From Carposina sasakii (taxonomy: Eukaryota; Arthropoda; Insecta; Lepidoptera; Carposinidae), in NCBI GenBank assembly GCA_014607495.2, contig CP053148.1, forward strand, positions 10,850,001-10,914,000: DNA of 64,000 nt, written 5' to 3'. A program made the position numbers and the translations under genes. Each line of letters opens with the position of its first letter. Position 1 is the stretch's first letter. Below are positions 33,749 through 44,968 of the stretch, one piece after another. Under the pieces are notes generated by a model that saw only the letters and a list, made by a program, of their open reading frames with translations, did no database searches and was not told the origin of the DNA.

Positions 33749-36700
33749 GTAAGAATTAAGCAAGAAAGAAGCACACAATTTTGGCGTTTATATATTTTTT
33801 TCATCGGTTATGTACTAGTACACGCAGGCTTCATAAATTAATGTACATAAATAAAATATGTTATGCTATACGAGATTGTGTACATTTTTTTTGCAAACCT
33901 AAATGCTAAAATTTTGTCAAGTAACAAGTGAAATATTTGTAAGGGCAATGCACTTTGGATAAGGTACGTTACCTCAAACCATTGTATATGCCAACAATGG
34001 CACAGCTATAACTGTTTAAGTGTAGGATTTAAATTCACATAATAAATCAAACTGGTTTTATAGCAATATGGTTTTAAGATGTATCTAAGTATATTAATAG
34101 ATAGATGAAAAAAAAAACACTATTGCTTGAGGCGAAAGTTTGCGAGAATGGATGTTAGTTTGTCATTTATACAAACTTAACTAGGGTTTTAATAGTGTAA
34201 AACTTGAATGGCACAGTTCGGTCATAATAAAATATATAAGAATCAATTAATTGATGGTAATGTAGCAATTTACAATGCCATTTTGCTACATTAATACATA
34301 TTGGCATAAAATGTATTAATTGTTCATTAGTAATATTAATGGTTTATAATAAAAGATTTTTATTAAGTTTAACTGATTTTAATTTTATAAAGAAGTTAGC
34401 AGAGCTACTTTATCAAAGACAAATCGACCCCACGCTGACGTGGCTGACCACAGTTTATAGTTTTGTTTCAGTGATGATGGATGATATACGAGTATCAAAG
34501 CGATCAAAACCACTTTTTGACATTTCGATTCTGACAAAAAATAAAAATCTAGAGTAGAGTTAGGGCGTGTAGAGTTTAATGTTGTACCTGAGATCTGACC
34601 TTTTGATAGTGCGAGTCATATGGTCTCGTCTTAGCAACTTGATAAGAATTTTTTGAAGGGACATCACTTCTGTTACTGTTGCTTTCAATAACAATATAAA
34701 TATACAATTTTTCAGACCCCTAGTTTAAGGGAGTGCGTAAATGAAGTCTATAGAATAGTTAGACCTGATTTTACTTATAGGTATTGATAGTCAACTATTC
34801 TAATATTGTGATTTCTATTCTCTATGGAATCCGACCAGTTTACCAATAAATTGTAAACACGATCTATGATCGCTTCGGAATAGATAAATATCATGGCGAC
34901 TGAGGATAGTAGCAAACGTCTTATGAATTTAAAATCACTTCCTTGGAGCAAATTTATTTCATTAAAACTTTACAATAATACAGTGTAGGGACACCAAGCC
35001 ACTGTAAAGTGCATAAAATAAAAACAATATCTATAAAATGGAACCAATATAAAAAAATACTCACCTAATTATATTCCTTATTCAGTTTTATGAATAATTC
35101 CTAGACTGAAACCTATTCAAGTGTTTTTTCATTGCTACATTCACTTTACTAGGCGTTTGTGAACGGTTTCTTAGATTTTACTTTATCTACTAATGTCCAC
35201 GAAAACTAATTCGTACATAAATGTTTCAGTTGCTTTTATATAAAATAGCAATTCAGAATCAAAATATCTGCCGCAAATATGCTATTGAACCAAAAAATAT
35301 CTTCACATTGACACTGAGTAGTTTTATGTTCATCAAACAAAGTCCTGTCCTAACCTAACAATAACATTATCACAATATAGAAAGGTTGTTATAAAGTTAG
35401 GAACCCTTCTCTGTCGATTGTTCAAATAATATTACTACCGGGTCTCTCTCGTAGGGAAATTAACAATGATATATTGGTGATTCCGAAGTTTGTATTCAGT
35501 GGTATGATAAATATTATGATCCCATAGAAGGTGGCCAATGCATTTATGGATACGAGTATGCTTTTAAATTTGGAATAGACTCTCTTTGATATCGGTACAT
35601 GGGGAACGTATTATTTTTAAATACTTATAATCATTTTAGCCATGACATTTTGAGTACAAAGCTTATTAGTAAAAGAAATTTCTATTGAAGAAGTAGTTGA
35701 TGGTGTTGCACACAAGACGGTAAAACTATGAATACTCGTATTCCTTTTATAGAGTTTTCTCATCAAGTTGACAAGACCTGTAATAGCCTGATGCATTGTA
35801 GATGCCACTTCAATGCAATTATCAAGTTACACTCTTTCAATGGAACCAGTGTCTCGAGTATTAAGTGTTTCTCTCATTGTCTCTTAATTTGATTTTTTTA
35901 CGGAGATGACAAAATTCATTAATGACATCAAGATACTTTACAAATCTGTATAACGCACGTGTGGTCATCAAGATTGACGTTCTAAGTAAATTAATATTAT
36001 GGACATTTTACAGGATAATAAGTAATAACATTAACATAATTATGGACTTTGGATAAGTTATTTTATTGTAACTAAGTTGCTAAGACTAACTAATGACCCA
36101 TAACTGTGTATAGTATTTGAATGTGAAATGTGATTTGTATAAATAATAAGCTTACTACGTAGTGTGTTTAATATAGGTATATGTACGAGTATACCTAATA
36201 GATGTGCATGATTCAGAGTTATAAGCACAAATAATGAGAGAATTGAGTTCAACTGAAATGTGAATTTGATATCTGAGAGTAATGTGTATGTAGATCAGAA
36301 TGAACAAGTAGTTGCACTCTGATCAGAGGGACGATGGACATCTACGTTTGTTTTGGAACCATGTAACTAGCGCACTGCTAGAGGACTTCTCTGGAGGAGG
36401 AGTTTTCACTTCGAACTCGTTCGCGTTAATGTAAACCAATCGCATGATGTAATAAAAGTGATAACAATACCTAACAACAGTCGAAGTTCAGTTCGTAGTT
36501 AAAACTCAAACTAAGGCCTCAGATTCGAAAAAATCCGTTTTTTTTGTAGAGTCGATATTTCGAGCAACTCTCGTAGCAGGATATGGGTATTATGAGACGT
36601 ATGAGATGAGCCTATAAACACGGCTAGAGCGACTTTTTACGTCTAAACGTCAAATCCATAGACCAACAAGAACGAGTAATAAGTTAAATTTTAAAGGCTT

Positions 36701-37193
36701 TTAGTGTAATTTCATTCAGTCCGCAATCAAAGGTTCTTGTTACATCGAAATTGCGCTGCACTTCTGATCTCAAAATCTTTTTCTTCTGATAAAATGATTA
36801 CTTAATATAGTTTTTTCTACTTCTGTATGTTATATGCAGTCAATAAGCTAATATTTTCTATAAACATAGCATGTTTTTTAAAAATATCTAAGTAATGTAA
36901 TTAATCGCCCTTTTATAACGGACAACGTTTGGACACCAGTCGACAGTTCATTACTTATTATGTTTTTTTCATAAAATGGTTGAATGGTTAAGAGAATGCT
37001 AGAATATTAATCCACGACAGTATATCACCGTTAATGTGTTTTCTGAGGCTTTATGTTTGAATTAACGGGTTTGTTTGTATACATTCAGAGTGTCCGACTT
37101 TAAACTGGCATGGCAGCTTTTTGCTCATAAGTTTCTTGACCTCATAGAAAAGAATCTATTTTTATAGGATATGTATTAGGATTTCTATGTAGT
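33749..37193. other. AT-rich non-coding stretch
   Basis: No gene recognised in 3.4 kb. A small hairpin aatgtagcaa/ttgctacatt lies at 34259-34292. The stretch around 36470-36500 (aacagtcgaagttcagttcg) has an initiator-like word but no TATA box. Confidence 0.4.
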
Positions 37194-38546
37194 GTCCACA
37201 ATAGACGTGTGCGCCGCGCCGGCGCGCCGCCGTCGCCGACTTTTTTCCACGTCGCACAGTGGGCTTGGATTTAAAAAAACGGAAATTACGAATCGAAATG
37301 TACGAATCGCGTCGAATTTTTTTCTGTGTACTCATTTTATCAAAACAATAGATATAATGATAGAAGAGATGACGGCTAATATTTTATGCTCTGGAGTCCA
37401 CTTAATAAGTCGTCCGCCTAGACCTCCACAGGAGTTATAAATTTCCCGTACTAAATGTATGAAAAGTATCGACTTCAGCAAATGTTGGCTATGGCGGCTA
37501 GTGGAAGTCATAGAAGAGATGACAGCTGATATTTCGTACCTTGGAGTCTCTGTAATAAGTCTGCCGCCTTGGACTTGATAGGACTTAAAAGTTCCCCAAT
37601 AGTAAATGTTGTATGGGAAGCATCCATTAAAATGTAATGTTAACTGTGGCGGTTAGTGGGAATTATAGAAAAAGTTACGGTTGATATTTCGTGCTTTGGA
37701 GTCTACTTAATAAGTCCACCACCTTGCCCTCAACAGGATTTAGAAGTTCCCCATACTAGATGTATGGGGAGTATCGACTTTATCAAATGTCGGCTATGGC
37801 GGCTAGTGGAATTCATAGAAGAGATTACGGCAGACCTTTTACCCTTAGAATCTCTGTCATAAGTCTGCCGTCTTAGCCGTTACAGGACTTTAAGTTCCCC
37901 AATGCAGCCAAAAAGCTCATATTAACCGCCACAGCTAACATTACATTTTAATGGATGCTTCCCATACAACATTTACTATTAGAGAACTTTTAAGTCCTGT
38001 CAAGGCCAAGGCGGCAGACTTTTTACAGAAACTCCAAGGCACGGAATGTCGGCCGTCATCTCTTCTATGACTTCCACTAGCCGCCATAGCCAACATTTGC
38101 TGAAGTCGATACTTTTCATACATTTACTATGGGAAATTTCTAACTCCTGTGTGTGCGGACGACTTGTCAAGTAGACTCCAAAGCATAAAATATTGATCGT
38201 CATTTCTTCTATCATCATATTTTCGCCGTATAATCGGCGTGATTTTTAAACGTTTGAAAACCACTTTTACACACTTTTGAGGGTCCAGCGCTGCTAGTAC
38301 AGCTACGGAGCCGGCAAATGTCAGCAGGAGCGTGTACAGCACATCCATTAGACTGCCCACTTTTGGGCACTTTTGAAGATCCAGCGGGTAGGCGCATCGG
38401 GTACCTACCTACCTCATATAACATCTATGGAGATATATCTGAATTCTTCACGCCGAAAAGACGCCGAAATCACGCCGCCGCCGCTGATTTTTGACTGGCG
38501 TCCGCCGCCGATAAATATATCATCGGCGCACACGTCTAGTCCACAA
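37194..38546. mobile_element. hAT-like foldback element with internal tandem repeats
   Basis: The element 37202-38538 has perfect 15-base inverted ends TAGACGTGTGCGCCG and an 8-base target duplication GTCCACAA at 37194-37201 and 38539-38546. Eight-base duplications are characteristic of hAT transposons. Inside, four head-to-tail units of about 150 bases start at 37361, 37511, 37665 and 37815 (each with tagaa.a.gat.acgg). They are followed by two inverted units (37925-38067, 38068-38215) most like units 2 and 1. The element thus folds into a hairpin with roughly 290-base arms. No transposase frame is present; short open frames here are by-products of the repeats. Confidence 0.85.
37361..37920. 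repeat. Tandem array of about 150-base units
   Basis: Four units with periods of about 150, 154 and 150 bases share ctatggcggctagtgg, agtctgccgcctt-like and agttcccca blocks. The last unit is incomplete. Confidence 0.85.
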
Positions 38547-39545
38547 AACTAAGGCTTTTATTGGGATATTGTTGTGCTACATTTAATTAAGACTATGTTT
38601 TAAGCCGACTAGAATGTATTTAATTTTACTGTCATGTAATTCGAAACACCTGCTAGAATGGATGAATGCTGAACAAATCTAACAAAACGTATATAATGAG
38701 CATTGACAACCTATTTTTGGTAAGTATATTGGTAACCGTTTAATTAAGTACGTATTTTAAAAGGAACTCACACCTACTTAATGTTAAAAAGATAGCATTT
38801 TTAAATAAATAACCATTGTTATTTTTACTAATTAAGTCAAAAGTATTGAGAAAATAATTGTAGGATTAAGAAATAATTTAATGAACGTCTTGAAAGAAAT
38901 GTAGAATTTAAAAATTTCGCTTTATAAAATGCGGGTATGTTTAACGTGTAAACTTTTTAGTTTATGTTTAGTTTAACAAAAACATATTTCAGTCAATCTA
39001 AAGTAACTAAGGTTTCCGACATTTTGAATTTAAAAACGACTAATTGTACGGATTATGAAATTTTGTTGTCGTCATGACTTCTAGTAGTCGGAACCTCAAA
39101 ACCTCTTTATAGGTACATACATACCTATATGCCTAAGTTATAATATGTATAGTCAAGTTTATTTTATTCTATTCTAATTAATGATGGCCGTAATATTTTC
39201 CAAGTTTGGACATCTGTCCCCGCAATGCTAAACACGGCTGTAGGATCTCATTTGCGATCCTGCAAATCTAACTAACGCATTTCGGTAACACAGCTATGTT
39301 GTACATCTTTTCATGCTTACTTTAGTTAGAGAGAGCGCAGACCGGACTCACGACAGTTTTAAGACAGACTATTACTTCTGTGTTCGTTGGTTCGTAGACA
39401 AAGTTGTCTATTGGCGACAAGAAGCACGCAGAGACACGACTGACTAATACCTGTGGGCTTCTGTTCAGTAAATGTATGCGGCCGCGCACACCAGCGACAA
39501 AACTGTTTAGCGACGACGAACAACTACCCCAGTAGTGTTGCCCAA
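38547..39545. other. Non-coding stretch upstream of the promoter
   Basis: Nothing recognised; the last 200 bases become GC-richer (gcggccgcgcacaccagcga). Confidence 0.35.
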
Positions 39546-39546
39546 C

Positions 39547-39725
39547 TATCGATAGTTGATCTTGAAAATCATCTACTCTCGATATGGCTATGTACGAGTA
39601 CCTATCGATAGTACATTCAATATTGAGTTTCGATACTATCGATAATATGGTTGTCTAATGATAGTAATATCGTACTCGTATTAAAGGACGAAGGAGCTAT
39701 CGATACTATCGATAGTCTATCGATA
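39547..39725. promoter_or_regulatory. Cluster of six TATCGATA octamers
   Basis: Perfect TATCGATA octamers lie at 39547, 39603, 39637, 39698, 39707 and 39718. Extra CGATA/TATCG halves lie between them. In Drosophila TATCGATA is the binding site of DREF, and CGATA clusters bind the boundary factor BEAF-32. The cluster lies 0.67-0.85 kb before the predicted transcription start. In moths such words can also belong to simple repeats, so function is inferred only. Confidence 0.6.
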
Positions 39726-40357
39726 CTATTGGTTTTGAACCCTTTTTATTCACACTAACGGACTTTTTTATAGGTCCAACGTTAAAGATTGCACTTGTAC
39801 CCACCAAGGTCCAAGACCGTACTGTTCTGTTAACGGGCACATGAGGAAGATTTTTGACGGTTTTAAGGTAAATTACCATGTTCGAATCTACTAAATGTGA
39901 AAGTAGCCTTTCTTTTCTGTTACTTTTTCATAAAAATAATGGATCATGAAGGGACTTTGGGGACCCGATTATCTGGGATTGCTGAAATATAGGAGCATTA
40001 CTCGAAAAATTGCTGTTCAGGAAGTTAAATTGCCTAAGCCAAAAAATGCTTACAAACCTAAAAAGGAGATAGGTACTTTTACAAGAGAAAAGTTGTAGTA
40101 TAATTTGATGTTATGTAGTAAGTTTAAGTTAAAGTAAAGTTTAGCAAGCCAAGGTCAGTAAAAATAACGATTATTTTACTCTATATAAGAATCTTTATAA
40201 CACTATCCAGAACTGGAAAAAAATGGACGGTATAGGACGGACACCAGCAACAGGCTGGTCTTGACCCGGGGAAGGTGGGTTAGCGGAGCGGACACCTCCA
40301 TCCTGGAGCCCGTTGTTTCACGAAAGAAAAATGCCAATCCCTCCATGAAGGGGCACG

Positions 40358-40393
40358 TATATAACTGAATGGTGGGTGGGCGCGCGACTCAGT
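40358..40393 (+). promoter_or_regulatory. RNA polymerase II core promoter (TATA plus initiator)
   Basis: TATATAA at 40358-40364 is followed by the arthropod initiator TCAGT at 40389-40393. The presumed start A is at 40391, so the TATA box begins 33 bases upstream, the normal spacing. The region turns GC-rich just downstream, as expected of a 5' untranslated leader. Confidence 0.65.
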
Positions 40394-40513
40394 TGCACGG
40401 TGACCCTCACTCGCACCCGACCGGCCGCACAGCGCGGCTCCCGCGACTGCAAGACACGCTGCAACGCATGCCGCCGCACAACCACATACAAAAACAACCC
40501 CTGATTCAATGAG
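40391..40513 (+). CDS. Predicted first exon of an unidentified host gene
   Basis: The exon runs from the initiator A to a GTATGT donor at 40514. The leader is about 118 bases, GC-rich, and holds a 14-codon upstream frame (ATG 40468, TGA 40510-40512). That TGA overlaps the main ATG at 40509 as ATGA. Only ATG AG of the coding sequence lies here, so the exon ends in phase 2. Starting a gene with a tiny coding tip in exon 1 is common in insects. The next exon with matching phase and strong splice signals is 57299-57349, and joining them keeps a frame open. The ATG context (ttca before it) is only fair. Product unknown. Confidence 0.5.
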
Positions 40514-41482
40514 GTATGTTCTCTTTTTTAGCTTTGCGAAAAACATTGCGATTTTTTAGACCTGATAGTTTTCTGGTGTACGAAATATTATAGAAATCCT
40601 ATAGTTCTGAATCAACAAGTGTCCATCAAAAAGTTTTGATTGATGATCGCAAAACTTTTATTCTGGAATTTGTCACGTTATAACTGTACTATCTCTTTAA
40701 AACGTGATTTTATATCTATTATTATAGTTTATTATGAATAGATAGTTATAATGTATTCACCGAATACCTGATTACACCGTACAGCTTCCATCTCGTTATC
40801 AAAGTTAATTCATTTGGGAAATCAGAGTACATAGTAGATTATTCTGTAGAATACCTAATTCCATAAGTGAGTTTGTGCCTAATTGTTGTTTATGAATACG
40901 ATATCGCAACAGATAGTAGTATATGTAACATTGTAATTCAGTGTGCTCGAGTATGAGAAAATAAAAATACCTACTACATATTATATTAACTTGATAAGGG
41001 TCGAGTTTTAACAAATGACAAAATTAATTCTAAATTAAAACAACCGTTAAAATATAAAAGTTTGTATGTGGTTTATGTACCATAGATACTAAATGTACAA
41101 TATCTTTATTGTACCGAAGTTAATGCTTAAGTAATGGGTTCTGAGCACTCTACAGCCTTCATATCTATATATTTACATAGAGTAAAACGCTTTCGAATCG
41201 GGGTAAATCGTCAGTGATCTCATTCGGCATAACGTTCACCCGATTACACCCGGAGATCGCTTTTAGCCCTTCGCTACCCCTGCCTCTACGTCTACAGAAT
41301 GTGACCAATTTTCTTTGATCTTTTCCTATAAATAAAGTTTATATAAATCAATGTTATTTATTTATCGTTTAACAAAATAGATTTTTTTTAAATTTTCGGG
41401 ATATGGATAATTTTGAAAAGAAACTGAAAGTTTAATTAAACAAACTTGCTCTAGCGAATAGGTATTTTACGCAGCTCTAGTA

Positions 41483-41738
41483 TACAGGATGTAACAAAAG
41501 GGGTATGTTAAGCGAAAAGCTGTGTAAATAACCCTCTGAAAGGAACCTACCCACAAAATTTCAGACTCGAAATCACATGTATATTTTTCCAGATAGTATG
41601 GAGAATTTCTAAACAACTCAGGAATGTTCATACAATCTTGAAAAATAGACTAGTGATTTAAGTCTCTGGGAATAAGTTTTTTATAGTAGGCTATTAATAC
41701 AGCGTTTCGCTTAATATACATTTTTGTTACATCCTGTA
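41483..41738 (+). mobile_element. MITE family B, copy at 41.5 kb
   Basis: TA-CAGGATGTAACAAAAGGGG at the left is mirrored by catttttgttacatcctg-TA at the right. The 250-base element is one imperfect palindrome with its centre near gttcatacaatcttg. Confidence 0.9.
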
Positions 41739-42862
41739 TAAAGTAAAACCTCCGCGCAAAAACTAAAACCACTTTAATCCGCCTTGTTCTTGTGCACACA
41801 AAGTCGCGGGACAGAGTGAGTTATAATATAGTATTGTACACGTCTAAGTGTATTTGTAAATAGTGTTATGTTTCACCTCTACGAGTCGTTCTGTTTATTT
41901 ACCAATCAACGACTTGCGAATTGGTATATCCACGTCTGCGTCTTCGCTGACAGTAATTTTCCGTGTTATACATCTTTCTAAAAAAGGTATATAAATAAAC
42001 CTGTCCCTTTAAGAACATTTTCTTAAAGTCGCAGTTAAAACTAAACTGTCGGTTAACTAACATAATAATACGTGAAGCGAAAACTTTGTACCGATATTTA
42101 TAATTTACTCGAATTCATTCAGGTGACATTTGAGGAAGATATAAACCAATTTTTTTAACTCATAATTTAAAAGAAATATCCATAACTACTTATTAAATTT
42201 TATTAACTCTAATATGGTCGAAGTTCGACCACAAGACCACGAGGCGATCACTTTGTAATTCTATGTGACGTCAAAGTAATTGTATTTAAAGTCATTATTA
42301 ACTAGTATTATATATTAAGGTACGTTATTTCGTCATTTAATTTGTTAATAAATAATTGGCAGAGATAACAGTTGCCCTGTTTGTGGAAGTCATTGTGTTC
42401 ATGATCATATTATTTTATGTGTTTCGGTCATTAATCGAGATTCTATGAAGTTATTTTTTTTTTTTATATTGACTGTTTTTAACATTTGTAATATCATTTT
42501 AAGTTTTAATATTTTGCGATCCCCCCTAGCATGACCACGCATCGTGGATATCGTATCGTACGATATCGTATCGTCTCTATACAAAATTCAACATGGCGGC
42601 TATATTTATCGTATTTTGACAGGCTAAATGTCGATAAATCGGTTTATCATATTGTATTTCGCAGGTTATGCTCGGCATGCAGGTCAATGAATTAAATGAG
42701 GTAATATTGGTATATCATATCAGTATAGCATTTATAGACAATGTTACAGTAAAGAGTAGAAATGATACCATCTTCATGCATGTACCATGCATCACATATG
42801 TACTTACCGACTCTAACTTAAGCAGGGGTTCTATTATGTTTAAATGTTTGAATAAAAACATA
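41739..42862. other. Non-coding intron sequence
   Basis: It includes a compact palindrome gatatcgtatcgtacgatat (42546-42575). Nothing else is recognised. Confidence 0.4.
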
Positions 42863-43229
42863 TACAGGATGATATTTTGGTCGTCAACGTTCCCAAAAAC
42901 TACGGAATCTCCTCATCATCACGATCATTTTTCTCCATGGAAGCATACCTGGGAATTGTCTGGTTTCCAAAATATTAGGGTCCAAAGTTGAGTAAATAGA
43001 CTGCGTTTTTCTGCATAAATGCACATAGACGCGCGTAGCAAGATTTTTTTCACGAGAAATAATTAATATCTGTCTATAAAAAAAACTAGCATAAACACTA
43101 GACACTATAAATTTCGCCAGATCAAGTAATTAAAAAAAAAAACCAACATTTTTTTGGCATAAACTTACTTTATTTGATGTATAGAGTACGTACCCTTCGT
43201 TAATGGTGGCCACAAAAAAACAACCTGTA
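42863..43229 (+). mobile_element. MITE family A, copy 3
   Basis: TA-CAGGATGATATTTTGGTCG starts the copy and caacctg-TA ends it. It shares all family landmarks and is the best-preserved copy at both ends. Confidence 0.9.
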
Positions 43230-43476
43230 TGTACTACTAATAGAATACATATTCATATTTTAATAAAACAAGTCCACATTGTATGGATGAGAAGTTTCTA
43301 AACGTTCCTAATAAAGAAAACAAAATAAAAAATGAAATAGTAATGGCACTGCTATTGATAACTACTAAAATCAATAATATTTTACACCATAACGCCGGAA
43401 AGTTATGTATGACTTTAAATTTTTTTGGTCAAGTACCATCAGTTACGTTCACATAGATAGAATAAACGTCTAATTA
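43230..43476. other. Short spacer between two MITEs
   Basis: AT-rich, nothing recognised. Confidence 0.4.
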
Positions 43477-43740
43477 TACAGGATGTAACAGAAAGGATAT
43501 GTTAAGCGAAAAGCTGTATAAATAGCCCACTATAGAGAACCTATTTCCACAACTTGAAACTCAAAATCACATTTTTATTTAACAAGATTGTATGAAAATT
43601 CCTGAAATATTTAAAAATTCTCCATACTATCGGGAAAAATAAACATGTGATTTCAGATTTCAAATTTTGTGGATAGGTTCTCTATAGTGGGCTATTTACA
43701 TAGCTTTTCGCTTAACATACCCTTTTTGTGACATCCTGTA
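43477..43740 (+). mobile_element. MITE family B, copy at 43.5 kb
   Basis: TA-CAGGATGTAACA at 43477 and tgacatcctg-TA at 43740 are inverted ends. The arms (gttaagcgaaaagct... and agcttttcgcttaac) pair over about 110 bases, so the element is a long hairpin. Confidence 0.92.
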
Positions 43741-44968
43741 TATGAATTATACACTTACGTACTTACATATGTCACATGCGTAATATGTGTGTATTATAGT
43801 TGTATTAAAATCCCATTATAATACCAAGACATTTCTATACCTACCTACCTACCTACCTAACAAGAACTATGATCGGTGATGGTGCGATTTTCAGTTCTTA
43901 TAACTACAACGCGCTTTAGAAATAAACACATAGTTTTACAAAAAAAATTGATGTGTTACATTAACATTAAAAAAATAACAATTTTAGAGCGGATAGTCTG
44001 TCTGTAGTAAGTTGAATAAGACGCAAAAAGTTTAGCTGTTTATTTATCTATACCACAAAGAATTGAGCATCAAGGTCAAAAATATCATGATAATCATAAA
44101 GTTTGAAAGGTTATTGCAGTTTATTTAAATTTTACCACTTGAGATGTGAATCTCCAGCGTTCGAGCGTCATACATCAAACTAATACCTTTTCGGCCATAA
44201 AAATGGGTACATCTAGCTGTAGCAGCCACCCGGACGGCCATCATCGTAAACTCTTCGGCTGTAAAACATCCGTGTCCTGAAAGTCGAAAACACATCTGTG
44301 GGTCGCGACCGATGGAGGAAAAACCACTTTAACAAGGGTGTTATTTTAATTCCAATGAGTTAAGGACAAGGGGGTAAGAGGGTCTGCCTAATTAGATGGG
44401 TAAATGCCATAACATTTTTTTCATCTAAAAATAGCTAGATAACTTGCTCCATTAGAAAATTTAAAATCCATTTGGTGATTAGAAACCGCCAGAAATGGTT
44501 AACGAGTTAAATACTCAGTAAATACCTACCTACTTAATAAATAATGTATTTTAAAATTGATAGGGCACATATTTCCAAAATTTTCTGAGAACTTTAACTT
44601 GACGAAATGCGTCTTTCTCTACATGTTTCAGCGCTCCTCGAAAGCTACCTATATCATAAATCTCTGAAACTCTCTGGTGAAAGATCCTTGCGTTTTATTA
44701 TTTCTTCAAACTCAATGGCATTAAAGTATAATAGATAGATAGCCAGCGGCTACGAGGAAGGTATTAAGAGTTTACCTTGAAACCACTATATCTTATAAAG
44801 TAAAAATCCTCCTTTTATGGCAAAGTTCTATACCCACGCATTGTGCGAAGAATGCAAGCATCTGTCTATAACCTAGAAAGCTGCCAAGTATTTTGCTTAC
44901 AAATTAGAACAAAATTTTAAAGAGCACCTAGAGGATTTAAGGCCCTACGTTCTACTACCCAATAGGTA
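43741..44968. other. Non-coding intron sequence
   Basis: It contains a (TACC)4 run at 43842-43858. The GC-richer patch 44150-44330 has no recognised feature. Confidence 0.4.

Noticed and set aside
36470..36500. Promoter at a TTCAGTTC initiator-like word
   Set aside because: No TATA box at the right distance and no downstream exon or donor.
37192..38424. Several overlapping short frames
   Set aside because: They arise from the tandem and inverted 150-base units of the foldback element.
40280..40546. 88-codon minus-strand frame rich in Ala and Arg
   Set aside because: It is the complement of the GC-rich leader of the predicted first exon.
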